Source: Candidatus Manganitrophaceae bacterium (lineage in GTDB: Bacteria; Nitrospirota; Nitrospiria; SBBL01; Manganitrophaceae). From it: a stretch of 5,506 nucleotides of DNA. The position numbers were made by a program, and so were the translations under genes. Numbering within the stretch: position 1 is the stretch's first letter; the number at the start of each line of letters is the position of its first letter. Below the pieces are notes generated by a model. That model searched no databases and was not told the DNA's origin. It was given only the letters and a program-made list of their open reading frames with translations. The DNA is taken from positions 1-5,506 of the forward strand of contig SCUR01000062.1 in the NCBI GenBank assembly GCA_004297235.1, in the 5' to 3' direction. Below are positions 1 to 5,506 of this stretch, piece by piece.

Positions 1-13
1 GCTCTTCCGATCT
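1..13 (+). other. Illumina adapter remnant at contig end
   Basis: The first 13 bases, GCTCTTCCGATCT, are identical to the 3' end shared by the standard Illumina read 1 and read 2 adapters. A full match at the very first base of the window is best explained by untrimmed adapter carried into the assembly. Genomic sequence can begin no earlier than base 14. The adapter happens to be open in the yajC frame, so a gene caller could wrongly extend the protein into it. Confidence 0.93.
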
Positions 14-51
14 AGCGGATTCCCGCCGGGCCCCGCCGGCGGGAATCCGCT
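14..51. repeat. Perfect 16-bp GC-rich inverted repeat beside the adapter
   Basis: Bases 14-29 (AGCGGATTCCCGCCGG) are the exact reverse complement of 36-51, separated by the 6-base loop GCCCCG. The right arm reads as a plausible Gly/Pro-rich YajC N-terminal segment (AGGNPL). The left arm begins exactly at the adapter junction. Either it is a genuine strong hairpin inside yajC that stopped the assembly, or the left arm is a fold-back artefact of library preparation. The exact coincidence with the adapter edge makes me favour an artefact, so the true sequence left of about base 36 is uncertain. Confidence 0.85.
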
Positions 52-331
52 GATCTCTTTTATTCCGTTTGTTTTAATCTTCGTCATCTTTTATTTTCTT
101 CTGGTGATGCCGCAACAGAAAAAGATGAAGAAGCGGAAAGCAATGATTGAGGCGTTAAAAAAGGGGGACCGCGTGACGACCACAGGGGGGATCATGGGTA
201 CGGTGACCAATCTCTCTTCTGATGTCGTGACGATTCAGATCGCAGAGGGGGTTCGCGTGAAAGTAGCCAGAAACTATATTGAAGAGGTTCACACCGACGG
301 CGCCGAGGGAGCCGAGGAGCGGGCGAAATGA
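14..331 (+). CDS. yajC: YajC, Sec translocon accessory subunit (5' partial)
   Basis: YajC is a small single-pass inner membrane protein that associates with the SecDF complex and SecYEG. The frame stays open back through the window edge. A hydrophobic segment at about 53-106 (core FIPFVLIFVIFYFLL) is followed by PQQKK at about 110-124 and then a basic cytosolic stretch, the usual YajC order. The C-terminal part carries the family pattern GDRVTTTGGIMGTV and IAEGVRVKVAR, and ends in an acidic tail. About 105 codons are visible, close to the usual full length, so only a few N-terminal codons should be missing. The GTG at 104 and ATG at 107 fall after the membrane segment and should not be taken as the start. 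Residues encoded by 14-35 may be artefactual. The TGA overlaps the secD ATG by 4 bp, implying translational coupling. Family assignment is firm; the 5' end is not. Confidence 0.93.
   Translation, partial: SGFPPGPAGGNPLISFIPFVLIFVIFYFLLVMPQQKKMKKRKAMIEALKKGDRVTTTGGIMGTVTNLSSDVVTIQIAEGVRVKVARNYIEEVHTDGAEGAEERAK
314..319 (+). promoter_or_regulatory. Shine-Dalgarno of secD inside yajC
   Basis: GAGGAG lies 8 bases before the secD ATG at 328, within the last codons of yajC. Together with the ATGA overlap it supports 328 as the secD start and coupled translation of the two genes. Confidence 0.7.
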
Positions 332-1962
332 AGAAGGGAATTCGCGGAAGGGTTATTTTCATCCTGCTGACGGTCTTCGCCTCGATCCTCTTCTTTCTGC
401 CGTCGACGCCGGTGTATTCGAAGCTTCCCTCCTGGTGGGGGAAGGTTTTCCCGAGCAAGGGGATCACACTGGGACTCGATCTCCAGGGGGGAATGCACCT
501 GGTCCTGGAGGTGCAGGGAGAGAAGGCGGTCGACAATACGGTGGAGCGGACCGTCGCGGCGCTCAAAGGGGCGCTTGAGAGTAAAAATCTGGCCCTCCAA
601 TCGATTCGAAGAGAGGGAAGGGATATCCTCCTCTCCTTTGCTCCGGAAAATAAAGAGGCGGTCTCCAAGCTGGTTGAGGAGCAATATCCTAATTTCATGA
701 CGAAGCAGTCGGGTCCGGGAGAGATGGTGCTGACCCTCCGGGACGCGGAGGTGAAGCGAATTCTGGAGTCCTCCACCTCGCAGGCGCTGGAGACGATTCG
801 AAATCGGATCGACCAGTTCGGCGTGGCCGAGCCGTTGATTCAGCGGCAGGGAGCCAATCAGATTCTGGTTCAGCTGCCGGGGGTGAAGGAGCCGGATCGC
901 GCGATCGCGTTGATCGGGCGGACGGCGCTGCTCGAATTCAAGCTGGTCGATGACGAGAGCCCCATCGCCCGACAGTTGCCTTCTCAGATCGAAGCCGATC
1001 AAGAGGCGGTCATTCTGCAGGAGTACCAAGGCAAAATTCCGCCGGATGACCAGATTCTCTTCGAGCGGGATATGAACAAGGAGACGAACAAGGTCACGAA
1101 GCGCCCCTTTGTCGTGAAGCGCCAGGCGGCGCTGGCCGGAGACCTCTTGAGCGATGCTCGGGTGTCGATGGGACAGTTCAACGAGCCGTACGTCGCCATC
1201 ACGTTCGATCCGGTCGGCGCGAAATTATTTGAGAAGGTCACGGAGGAAAACCGCCGCCATCGGCTGGCGATCGTCCTCGACAATACCGTCTATTCCGCGC
1301 CGGTGATTCAGGAGAAGATTGCCGGAGGCCGCGCCCAGATCAGCGGCTCCTTCACCGTCCAGCAGGCGAACGACCTGGCGATTGTGCTGAGGGCCGGGTC
1401 TTTGCCGGCGCCGGTGACGATCATTCAAAACGTGACGGTCGGTCCTTCTCTGGGACAGGACTCGATCGAGAACGGCCTCAAGGCCGGCGTCATCGGGACC
1501 CTTCTGGTCGTCGTGTTTATGATCTTCTATTATCGGTTCTCGGGATTGGTGGCCGATTTCACCCTGGTCCTCAACGTCGTTTTATTGATCGGAGCATTGG
1601 CGGCTATGAACGCGACGCTGACGCTTCCCGGAATCGCCGGAATCATTCTGACGGTCGGAATGGCGGTCGATTCGAACGTTTTGATTTTCGAGCGGATCCG
1701 GGAGGAGCTCAGAGCCGGCAAACCGGTTCGGCTGGCCGTCAACGCAGGCTACGACAAAGCCTTTTTGACGATCGTCGATTCCCATGTGACAACGCTCATT
1801 ACCGCCTTTGTCCTTTTTATGTTCGGGACGGGGCCCATTAAAGGATTTGCCGTCACGCTCTCCCTCGGCGTGATCATCAATCTCTTCACCTCTTTGGTCG
1901 GAACGAAAGTGGTCTACGATGTGATGATCAGCAGGAGAAAAATGGAGCGGTTAAGCATCTAA
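328..1962 (+). CDS. secD: Protein translocase subunit SecD
   Basis: SecD forms, with SecF, an RND-type membrane complex that uses the proton motive force to complete preprotein export after SecA/SecYEG. At 544 residues it is a normal stand-alone SecD. Transmembrane segment 1 spans about residues 7-25 (IFILLTVFASILFFL). The conserved motif LGLDLQGGMHLVLEV follows at about 48-62. The large periplasmic region (about 30-380) includes the SecD signature around LAIVLDNTVYSAPVIQEKI (313-331). Five more membrane segments lie at about 383-402, 405-426, 430-453, 480-501 and 503-530. D448 in GMAVDSNVLIFERIREEL corresponds to the proton-pathway Asp of the family (E. coli D519, Thermus SecDF D340). The start is fixed by the ATGA overlap with yajC, an upstream GAGGAG and a membrane segment directly after the N-terminus. 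There is no frameshift or missing motif. secF follows after 41 bp with no terminator between. Confidence 0.98.
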   Translation: MKKGIRGRVIFILLTVFASILFFLPSTPVYSKLPSWWGKVFPSKGITLGLDLQGGMHLVLEVQGEKAVDNTVERTVAALKGALESKNLALQSIRREGRDILLSFAPENKEAVSKLVEEQYPNFMTKQSGPGEMVLTLRDAEVKRILESSTSQALETIRNRIDQFGVAEPLIQRQGANQILVQLPGVKEPDRAIALIGRTALLEFKLVDDESPIARQLPSQIEADQEAVILQEYQGKIPPDDQILFERDMNKETNKVTKRPFVVKRQAALAGDLLSDARVSMGQFNEPYVAITFDPVGAKLFEKVTEENRRHRLAIVLDNTVYSAPVIQEKIAGGRAQISGSFTVQQANDLAIVLRAGSLPAPVTIIQNVTVGPSLGQDSIENGLKAGVIGTLLVVVFMIFYYRFSGLVADFTLVLNVVLLIGALAAMNATLTLPGIAGIILTVGMAVDSNVLIFERIREELRAGKPVRLAVNAGYDKAFLTIVDSHVTTLITAFVLFMFGTGPIKGFAVTLSLGVIINLFTSLVGTKVVYDVMISRRKMERLSI

Positions 1963-1993
1963 AGATCCGAGAGGATGGATAGGGACGGTTAAT

Positions 1994-2000
1994 AAGGAGG
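1994..2000 (+). promoter_or_regulatory. Strong Shine-Dalgarno of secF, tightly spaced
   Basis: AAGGAGG is a full match to the anti-Shine-Dalgarno sequence but ends only 3 bases before the secF ATG at 2004, shorter than the usual 5-9. It still points to that ATG as the start. The rest of the 41-bp gap after secD shows no hairpin or promoter. Confidence 0.75.
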
Positions 2001-2003
2001 CGT

Positions 2004-2918
2004 ATGTTCGAAATTTTCGGAAAAACACAGATCGATTTCGTCGGCAAGCGTTATTTCTTCTTCACGCTCTCGACATTGCTGGTGGCTTTGGGACTCTTTT
2101 CGCTGGTTCAGATTTCTCGCGGCAAAGCGAATTTAGGAATCGACTTCGCCGGCGGCGCCGCAATTCAACTCAAGTTTAACCAGCCGATCCATATCGATGC
2201 GGCGAGAAAAGTCCTGGACGACTCCGGTTTAAAGAATGCCGAACTGCAGCAGGTCGTCCAGGACAACAGGCTCCTGATTCGAATTAAGAAACAAGATATC
2301 GTCCAGCAAAACGTTCGCGAGCGGATTCAGGAAGCTTTCTCCAAATCATTTCCCGACAATCAATTCGTGGTGGAGAGCAGCACCGAAATCGGCCCGACGG
2401 TGGGGCAGAAGCTCCAGAAGGATGCATTGGTGGCGGTGCTGATTTCGATGTTCTGCATTATCGTCTATATTGCGTTTCGTTTCGAATTTCGTTTCGGAAT
2501 CGCCGCCACGGTCGCCACCTTTCACGACGTCTTTGCCGTGCTCGGAATCTTTTTTGTGCTCAATAAGGAAATTAATCTCCTGCTCGTGACGGCTCTCCTA
2601 ACCCTTGCGGGCTATTCTTTGACCGATACGGTCGTCGTATTCGATCGGATCAGAGAAAACCTGAAGAGTCGGCGAAAAGAGTCGTTGGAACAGGTCATCA
2701 ATGATTCGATCAATCAGGTTCTCTCCCGGACGTTCAACACGTCGGTGACGGTTTTCCTGGCGGTTTTGGCGATTTACTTTTTCGGGGGAGAGGTCATCCA
2801 TGATTTCGCGCTGGCGATGATCCTGGGGGTGATTATCGGAACCTATTCTTCCTGGTTCGTTGCAAGCCCACTCCTCCTCTTGTGGAGAAAGAGCGTCAGC
2901 GTATTGAAAAGAGCTTAA
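2004..2918 (+). CDS. secF: Protein translocase subunit SecF
   Basis: SecF is the partner of SecD in the proton-driven SecDF complex of the cytoplasmic membrane. At 304 residues it has the usual length of a separate SecF. The N-terminal segment DFVGKRYFFF precedes transmembrane segment 1 (about 18-36). The SecF motif LGIDFAGGAAIQL lies at 44-56, followed by the short periplasmic domain. Five membrane segments follow at about 140-158, 163-187, 189-213, 245-261 and 267-294. D208 in AGYSLTDTVVVFDRIREN is the conserved membrane Asp (E. coli D213, Thermus D637), and R242 in LSRTFNTS matches the essential Arg (E. coli R247, Thermus R671), so the proton relay looks complete. The start is set by the AAGGAGG at 1994-2000. 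The next gene begins 12 bp after the stop, which argues that it shares this transcript. Confidence 0.98.
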   Translation: MFEIFGKTQIDFVGKRYFFFTLSTLLVALGLFSLVQISRGKANLGIDFAGGAAIQLKFNQPIHIDAARKVLDDSGLKNAELQQVVQDNRLLIRIKKQDIVQQNVRERIQEAFSKSFPDNQFVVESSTEIGPTVGQKLQKDALVAVLISMFCIIVYIAFRFEFRFGIAATVATFHDVFAVLGIFFVLNKEINLLLVTALLTLAGYSLTDTVVVFDRIRENLKSRRKESLEQVINDSINQVLSRTFNTSVTVFLAVLAIYFFGGEVIHDFALAMILGVIIGTYSSWFVASPLLLLWRKSVSVLKRA

Positions 2919-2930
2919 CAGAGCGGAGCT

Positions 2931-4445
2931 ATGACAGAACCCTCCATCCTCCCTTCCGGCCGGATTCGGGATACCCGACTACCGGCCCTTCTGCAGCTTC
3001 TTCGAAGCGAAGGCAAGACCGGTGTTCTGACCCTCAAACGAAACGATCTGAATAAATCAATATACATTAAGGACGGCGATATCATTTTTGCCACCTCCCT
3101 TTATTCCGACGATCGATTGGGGGAGATGCTCCTGAAGGCGGGGAAGATCAACTTTAAACAGTATGAGATCTCCGTCGATCTCTTGAAAAAGACCGGCAAG
3201 CGACAGGGGACGATCTTGGTGGAGCAGGGCTTCATTACCCCGAAAGATCTTTTTGAAGGGGTGGTTTCTCAGGTGAGGGAGATTGTGTTGAGCCCTTTTA
3301 CCTGGATTGAAGGAGAGTATGAATTTGTGGAAGGGCCCCTCCCTTCGGAGGAGGTCATCACCCTCAATATCAGCACCGGCGATATCATTCTCGACGGCAT
3401 CAAGCGAATCCAGGATTGGAATCGCTTGATACGCGATCTCCCTCCGCTCGACAGCGTGTTGCATCTTTCCACCGATCCCCGCTCCCTCTTTCAATCGGTC
3501 AATCTCAATGAAGCGGAACGGGACCTCCTTCGTCTGGCCACCGGAGAGCGGACGCTGCGCGACGTTCTCTCCGAGTCGTCGATGCCCTCGATGGGTTGCG
3601 CCAGGCTCCTCTACTTCTTCATCACCGCCGGAATCTTAAAACCGGCTCTTCAGGGCTCGGAAAAGAGAGAAGAGGCCGGCCGCGACGGCGGTCCGGGTTT
3701 GGAGGAGAGGGGATCGGAGCAAGCTTCCCCCGAAGGAGAGGTGGAAGAAGAGGTTTTAAAAGAGGCCCTTTTCGAAGAAGAGAAAGAGTCCAGCGTTCAG
3801 AAGGTTCGAGATGCTTATCACCAGATGGAGCATCAAAACTATTATGAAGTGTTGCAAGTCACCGCGACAGCCACCCGCGAAGAAATTAAGAAGGCCTATT
3901 TCCGGCTGGCAAAGGAATACCATCCGGACCGCCATTTTGAAAGCGAAATGGAGCAGGTAAAGAAAGAGCTGGAATCGCTCTTCACCCGTATCACGCAAGC
4001 CTATGATACGCTCTTAACGGAAAAGAAAAGAAAAGCGTATGATGCCGAGTTGGCGAGCGGGAAGAAAGCGCAGAAAGCAGAGCCGACCTATCGAGATTTT
4101 TTTGCGCGTGGACAGGCGGCGCTTGAAAAGGGAGATCTTCGGGATGCCTGTTACTTCTTTAAGGAAGCACTCGATAAGATGCCTGAAAGAGCGGATAAAG
4201 CACTCTATTACTTACGATATGGGCAGACGATGGCCCGCATCCCCGGAAAGCTGCGCGACGCAGCGGAAATTTTCAAAAAAGGGTTGATGTTAGATCCCAC
4301 CGTAACGGAACTTCATATCGAAATGGGCCTCATCTACAGCAAGACCGGATTGACGCAAAAGGCCATTTCTTCCTTCTCGGAAGCGCTCAAGAGAGAGCCA
4401 AACAACAAAATTGCACTAGCGGAAATCGATAAACTCCATGCCTAG
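2931..4445 (+). CDS. PATAN/DUF4388 - J-domain - TPR protein
   Basis: No named gene is recognised. The 504-residue product has no signal peptide or membrane segment, so it should be cytosolic. Residues about 8-160 fit the PATAN/DUF4388 domain: GRIRDTRLPALLQLLRSEGK, then KTGVLTL, IYIKDGDIIFA, DRLGEMLL, GTILVEQGFI and a W-I-E-G-E-Y-E-F stretch. Residues about 190-238 resemble the winged-helix-like segment often found after such domains (ATGERTLRDVLSES, then FFITAGIL). An acidic Glu-rich linker covers about 241-288. A J-domain spans about 302-373 (NYYEVLQV, then REEIKKAYFRLAKEYHPDRH, then FTRITQAYDTL); HPD at 331-333 is intact, so stimulation of a DnaK-type ATPase is plausible. There is no G/F region or zinc finger, making it a class C J-protein. 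About three TPRs fill 388-495, a likely partner-binding surface. It starts 12 bp after secF with a weak GAGCGGAG upstream, so co-transcription with the sec genes is likely. A role as co-chaperone for exported or membrane proteins is inference only. Confidence 0.88.
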   Translation: MTEPSILPSGRIRDTRLPALLQLLRSEGKTGVLTLKRNDLNKSIYIKDGDIIFATSLYSDDRLGEMLLKAGKINFKQYEISVDLLKKTGKRQGTILVEQGFITPKDLFEGVVSQVREIVLSPFTWIEGEYEFVEGPLPSEEVITLNISTGDIILDGIKRIQDWNRLIRDLPPLDSVLHLSTDPRSLFQSVNLNEAERDLLRLATGERTLRDVLSESSMPSMGCARLLYFFITAGILKPALQGSEKREEAGRDGGPGLEERGSEQASPEGEVEEEVLKEALFEEEKESSVQKVRDAYHQMEHQNYYEVLQVTATATREEIKKAYFRLAKEYHPDRHFESEMEQVKKELESLFTRITQAYDTLLTEKKRKAYDAELASGKKAQKAEPTYRDFFARGQAALEKGDLRDACYFFKEALDKMPERADKALYYLRYGQTMARIPGKLRDAAEIFKKGLMLDPTVTELHIEMGLIYSKTGLTQKAISSFSEALKREPNNKIALAEIDKLHA

Positions 4446-4474
4446 GCCGTTCTAAACTTGGCCGTAATTTTAAG

Positions 4475-4503
4475 TTGACATGGGAAGATCGCTGTGTTAT
4501 TTT
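4475..4503 (+). promoter_or_regulatory. Sigma70-type promoter of iscR
   Basis: A perfect -35 box TTGACA (4475-4480) is followed by a 17-bp spacer and the -10 box TATTTT (4498-4503, 4 of 6 matches), preceded by TGT, which gives an extended -10. An AT-rich stretch (TAATTTTAA, 4465-4473) lies just upstream. Transcription should start near 4510, inside the operator dyad described at 4505-4529. This is the only convincing promoter in the 120-bp gap and indicates that iscR starts a new transcription unit. Confidence 0.8.
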
Positions 4504-4504
4504 T

Positions 4505-4529
4505 ATATCCGACTACTTTAGTCGCCGAT
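4505..4529. promoter_or_regulatory. IscR type 1-like operator (Fe-S box)
   Basis: The 25-bp site contains the perfect dyad CGACTA-CTT-TAGTCG (4510-4524). Compared with the E. coli IscR type 1 consensus ATASYYGACTRWWWYAGTCRRSTAT, as I recall it, it matches 21 of 25 positions; the four mismatches are at consensus positions 4, 12, 21 and 23. It begins 2 bases after the -10 box and covers the expected start of transcription, where a bound dimer would block RNA polymerase. The neighbouring Rrf2 gene supplies the obvious binding protein, so negative autoregulation of iscR-iscS by Fe-S status is the natural reading. Binding itself is inferred. Confidence 0.82.
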
Positions 4530-4544
4530 TAAAATGGTCGGCGA
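4522..4544 (+). promoter_or_regulatory. Second dyad / possible leader hairpin before iscR
   Basis: TCGCCGA (4522-4528) and TCGGCGA (4538-4544) are exact inverted repeats around 9 bases; two G-U pairs and one A-U pair could extend the stem to 10 bp with a 3-base loop. The left arm overlaps the right half of the operator at 4505-4529. In RNA the two hairpins would be mutually exclusive; in DNA this could be a second regulator half-site pair. No U-tract follows, so it is not an intrinsic terminator. The function is unknown. Confidence 0.5.
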
Positions 4545-4565
4545 TGCACTTTCTGAGATAACCGC

Positions 4566-4997
4566 ATGCTAAAACTGACGAAAAAAACAGATTACGCGCT
4601 GATGGCGATCAATTTTATGTCTTGCCAACGCGAGGAGGTTGTTGCGAATACGCGGACGATCTCGGAAATCTATAATATCCCATTGGAATTGCTTGCAAAA
4701 ATACTTCAAAGACTTGCAAAGAAGGGGATTATTGTCAGTCAAAACGGGCCCAAGGGAGGATATACCTTAGCCAAAGAACCGACTCATATTACGGTCGGAG
4801 AGGTGATCCGGGCGATTGAGGGACCCGTCCAAATAGTCCGCTGCCATGAGGGTGAGAATACGTGTTTACAAACGGAACGATGTACCGTTCGGAGCCCTCT
4901 CCGGAAAATTGAGAGCAAGATTGTTGAACTCTTGGATCAAATCACCATCGACCAGATGTATAAAGAGGAAGTGATCGAAGAAATTACCGTTCGATGA
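4566..4997 (+). CDS. iscR: Rrf2-family Fe-S regulator, IscR-like
   Basis: This is a DNA-binding repressor of the Rrf2 family that should sense Fe-S cluster supply and control its own operon. It has 143 residues. The N-terminal winged helix runs from LTKKTDYAL (4-12) through the recognition-helix region around LLAKILQRLAKKGII to the wing NGPKGGYTLA (60-69). The cluster loop holds C93, C100 and C106 (C-X6-C-X5-C; E. coli IscR has C92, C98, C104). The position of the E. coli His107 ligand is R109 here. D9 aligns with the Asp ligand of Streptomyces NsrR, although TDY also occurs in other Rrf2 proteins. Glu43 of IscR, which restricts type 1 binding by the apo form, aligns with A44. An in-frame TGA at 4554-4556 leaves ATG 4566 as the only nearby start; the Shine-Dalgarno is weak (GAGA at 4555-4558). 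The operator upstream and iscS downstream support an IscR role. An NsrR- or SUF-type regulator is the alternative. Confidence 0.87.
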   Translation: MLKLTKKTDYALMAINFMSCQREEVVANTRTISEIYNIPLELLAKILQRLAKKGIIVSQNGPKGGYTLAKEPTHITVGEVIRAIEGPVQIVRCHEGENTCLQTERCTVRSPLRKIESKIVELLDQITIDQMYKEEVIEEITVR

Positions 4998-5005
4998 CCG
5001 CTAGC

Positions 5006-5011
5006 GAGGAG
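5006..5011 (+). promoter_or_regulatory. Shine-Dalgarno deciding the iscS start
   Basis: GAGGAG ends 3 bases before ATG 5015. An in-frame ATG at 4994 overlaps the iscR stop (ATGA) and would add seven residues (MTASEEF) that IscS homologues lack. The GAGGAG and the family N-terminus both favour 5015, although the spacing is short. Confidence 0.6.
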
Positions 5012-5014
5012 TTT

Positions 5015-5506
5015 ATGTTGAAATTTCCTATTTTTATGGATAACCATTCAACCACACCGATGGATCCACGTGTTTTGGAAGCGATGCTTCCCTACTTCGT
5101 TGAGAAATTTGGGAATGCCGCCAGCCGAAATCATGCGTTCGGATGGGAAGCCGAGAAGGCGGTCGATCAGGCGCGGGAGCAGATTGCACATCTGATCCAT
5201 TGTGATCCAAAGGAAATTATTTTCACCAGCGGCGCGACGGAATCGGACAATCTGGCCCTCAAAGGGGTCGCCGAGATGTATCGGGAGAAGGGCAATCACA
5301 TCATCACCGTGGTGACCGAGCATAAAGCCGTTTTGGATACCTGCAAGCGGCTTGAGAAAATGGGCTATGAAGTGACCTATCTTCCGGTCAAGGCCGATGG
5401 AATGGTCGATCTCGATGCGCTTAAAGCAGCGATTACCGAGAAGACGATTCTTATCTCGGCGATGATGGCGAACAACGAAATCGGCGTGATCCAGCCGGTG
5501 GCCGAG
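5015..5506 (+). CDS. iscS: Cysteine desulfurase IscS/NifS family (3' partial)
   Basis: This PLP enzyme removes sulfur from L-cysteine, giving alanine and a protein-bound persulfide that supplies Fe-S cluster assembly on a scaffold such as IscU, and often tRNA thiolation. The 164 visible residues are about 40 percent of the family length. They follow E. coli IscS closely: FMDNHSTTPMDPRV (7-20), FGNAASRNHAFGWEAEKAV (32-50), the PLP phosphate-binding TSGATESDNLALKG (71-84), TEHKAVLDTC (101-110) with the PLP-stacking His at 103, and NNEIGV (153-158). The PLP lysine and the active-site cysteine loop lie beyond the window. The gene starts 17 bp after iscR with no terminator between, so the two should be co-transcribed from the promoter at 4475-4503. 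DNHSTTP replaces the DYSATTP of E. coli, a common variant. Whether it is the IscS or NifS subtype cannot be settled without the C-terminal half; the iscR context favours IscS. Confidence 0.95.
   Translation, partial: MLKFPIFMDNHSTTPMDPRVLEAMLPYFVEKFGNAASRNHAFGWEAEKAVDQAREQIAHLIHCDPKEIIFTSGATESDNLALKGVAEMYREKGNHIITVVTEHKAVLDTCKRLEKMGYEVTYLPVKADGMVDLDALKAAITEKTILISAMMANNEIGVIQPVAE

Noticed and set aside
104..109. GTG 104 or ATG 107 as the yajC start
   Set aside because: Both come after the membrane segment encoded by about 53-106, which is the hallmark of YajC. The frame is open upstream, so the gene is simply cut by the contig edge.
192..1029. Long minus-strand open frames opposite yajC and secD
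   Set aside because: They lie antisense to a strongly conserved gene, their translations are Arg/Leu/Pro-rich with no family signature, and they overlap each other.
3057..3494. Minus-strand open frame opposite the J-domain protein gene
   Set aside because: It is antisense to the clearly supported PATAN region and shows no recognisable motif or ribosome binding site.
4445..4476. Possible terminator after the J-protein gene (GGCC at 4445-4448 and 4460-4463, then AATTTT)
   Set aside because: Only a 4-bp stem around an 11-base loop, with a weak interrupted T-tract. It is too poor to call, so read-through into iscR cannot be excluded.
4480..4521. 13-codon open frame beginning ATGGGAAGA
   Set aside because: Its start lies within the promoter, upstream of the expected transcript start, and it has no Shine-Dalgarno.
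4534..4572. 12-codon leader frame (MVGDALSEITAC) overlapping the iscR start
   Set aside because: It lies inside the leader and ends across the iscR ATG, but has no Shine-Dalgarno and its start sits in the hairpin. Chance is likely without conservation data.
4994..5014. ATG 4994 overlapping the iscR stop as the iscS start
   Set aside because: It would add MTASEEF, absent from IscS N-termini, while ATG 5015 has a GAGGAG just upstream and gives the family N-terminus. It is not fully excluded because of the coupling-type ATGA overlap.
1..5506. CRISPR arrays, tRNA or rRNA genes, insertion sequences and attachment sites
   Set aside because: No regularly spaced repeats, tRNA-like clover pattern, transposase motif or flanking terminal repeats were seen. 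Genes fill the window apart from one 120-bp gap.

Overview
The window carries two gene clusters, all on the + strand, and looks like the left end of an assembled bacterial contig. Bases 1-13 match the 3' end of the common Illumina adapter and are not genomic. The first gene, yajC, is cut by that edge. Gene content (yajC-secD-secF, a PATAN/DUF4388 protein with a J-domain and TPRs, and an Isc-type regulator followed by a cysteine desulfurase), moderate GC and tight gene packing suggest a Gram-negative-type bacterium. PATAN/J-domain proteins are commonest, to my knowledge, in Nitrospirota and deltaproteobacterial lineages, so a Nitrospirota-like source is my tentative guess. No rRNA or other phylogenetic marker is present to settle it.

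Region 1 (14-2918) is the Sec accessory cluster. yajC and secD overlap by 4 bp (ATGA). secF follows secD after 41 bp with a strong Shine-Dalgarno. SecD and SecF use the proton motive force to help pull secreted proteins across the membrane after SecA/SecYEG, and YajC is the small membrane partner. The key transmembrane acidic and basic residues are all present.

Region 2 (2931-4445) starts 12 bp after secF, so it probably belongs to the same transcript. It encodes a 504-residue cytosolic protein: an N-terminal PATAN/DUF4388 domain, a winged-helix-like segment, an acidic linker, a J-domain with an intact HPD motif, and C-terminal TPRs. The function is not known. Its position suggests an Hsp70 co-chaperone or adaptor linked to export or membrane biogenesis.

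Region 3 (4446-4565) is the only real intergenic region, 120 bp. It holds a near-consensus promoter (TTGACA, 17 bp, extended -10), a 25-bp dyad matching the E. coli IscR type 1 operator at 21 of 25 positions over the expected start of transcription, and a second overlapping dyad that could form a leader hairpin.

Region 4 (4566-5506) is the iron-sulfur cluster assembly cluster: an Rrf2/IscR-type repressor, then an IscS-type cysteine desulfurase cut by the right edge. The logic looks like classic IscR feedback, where cluster-loaded regulator shuts off its own operon. However, the regulator lacks the usual His ligand, carries an NsrR-like Asp near its N-terminus, and has Ala in place of the specificity residue Glu43. 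The best leads are the operator/regulator pairing, the J-domain fusion protein and the suspicious palindrome at the contig end.
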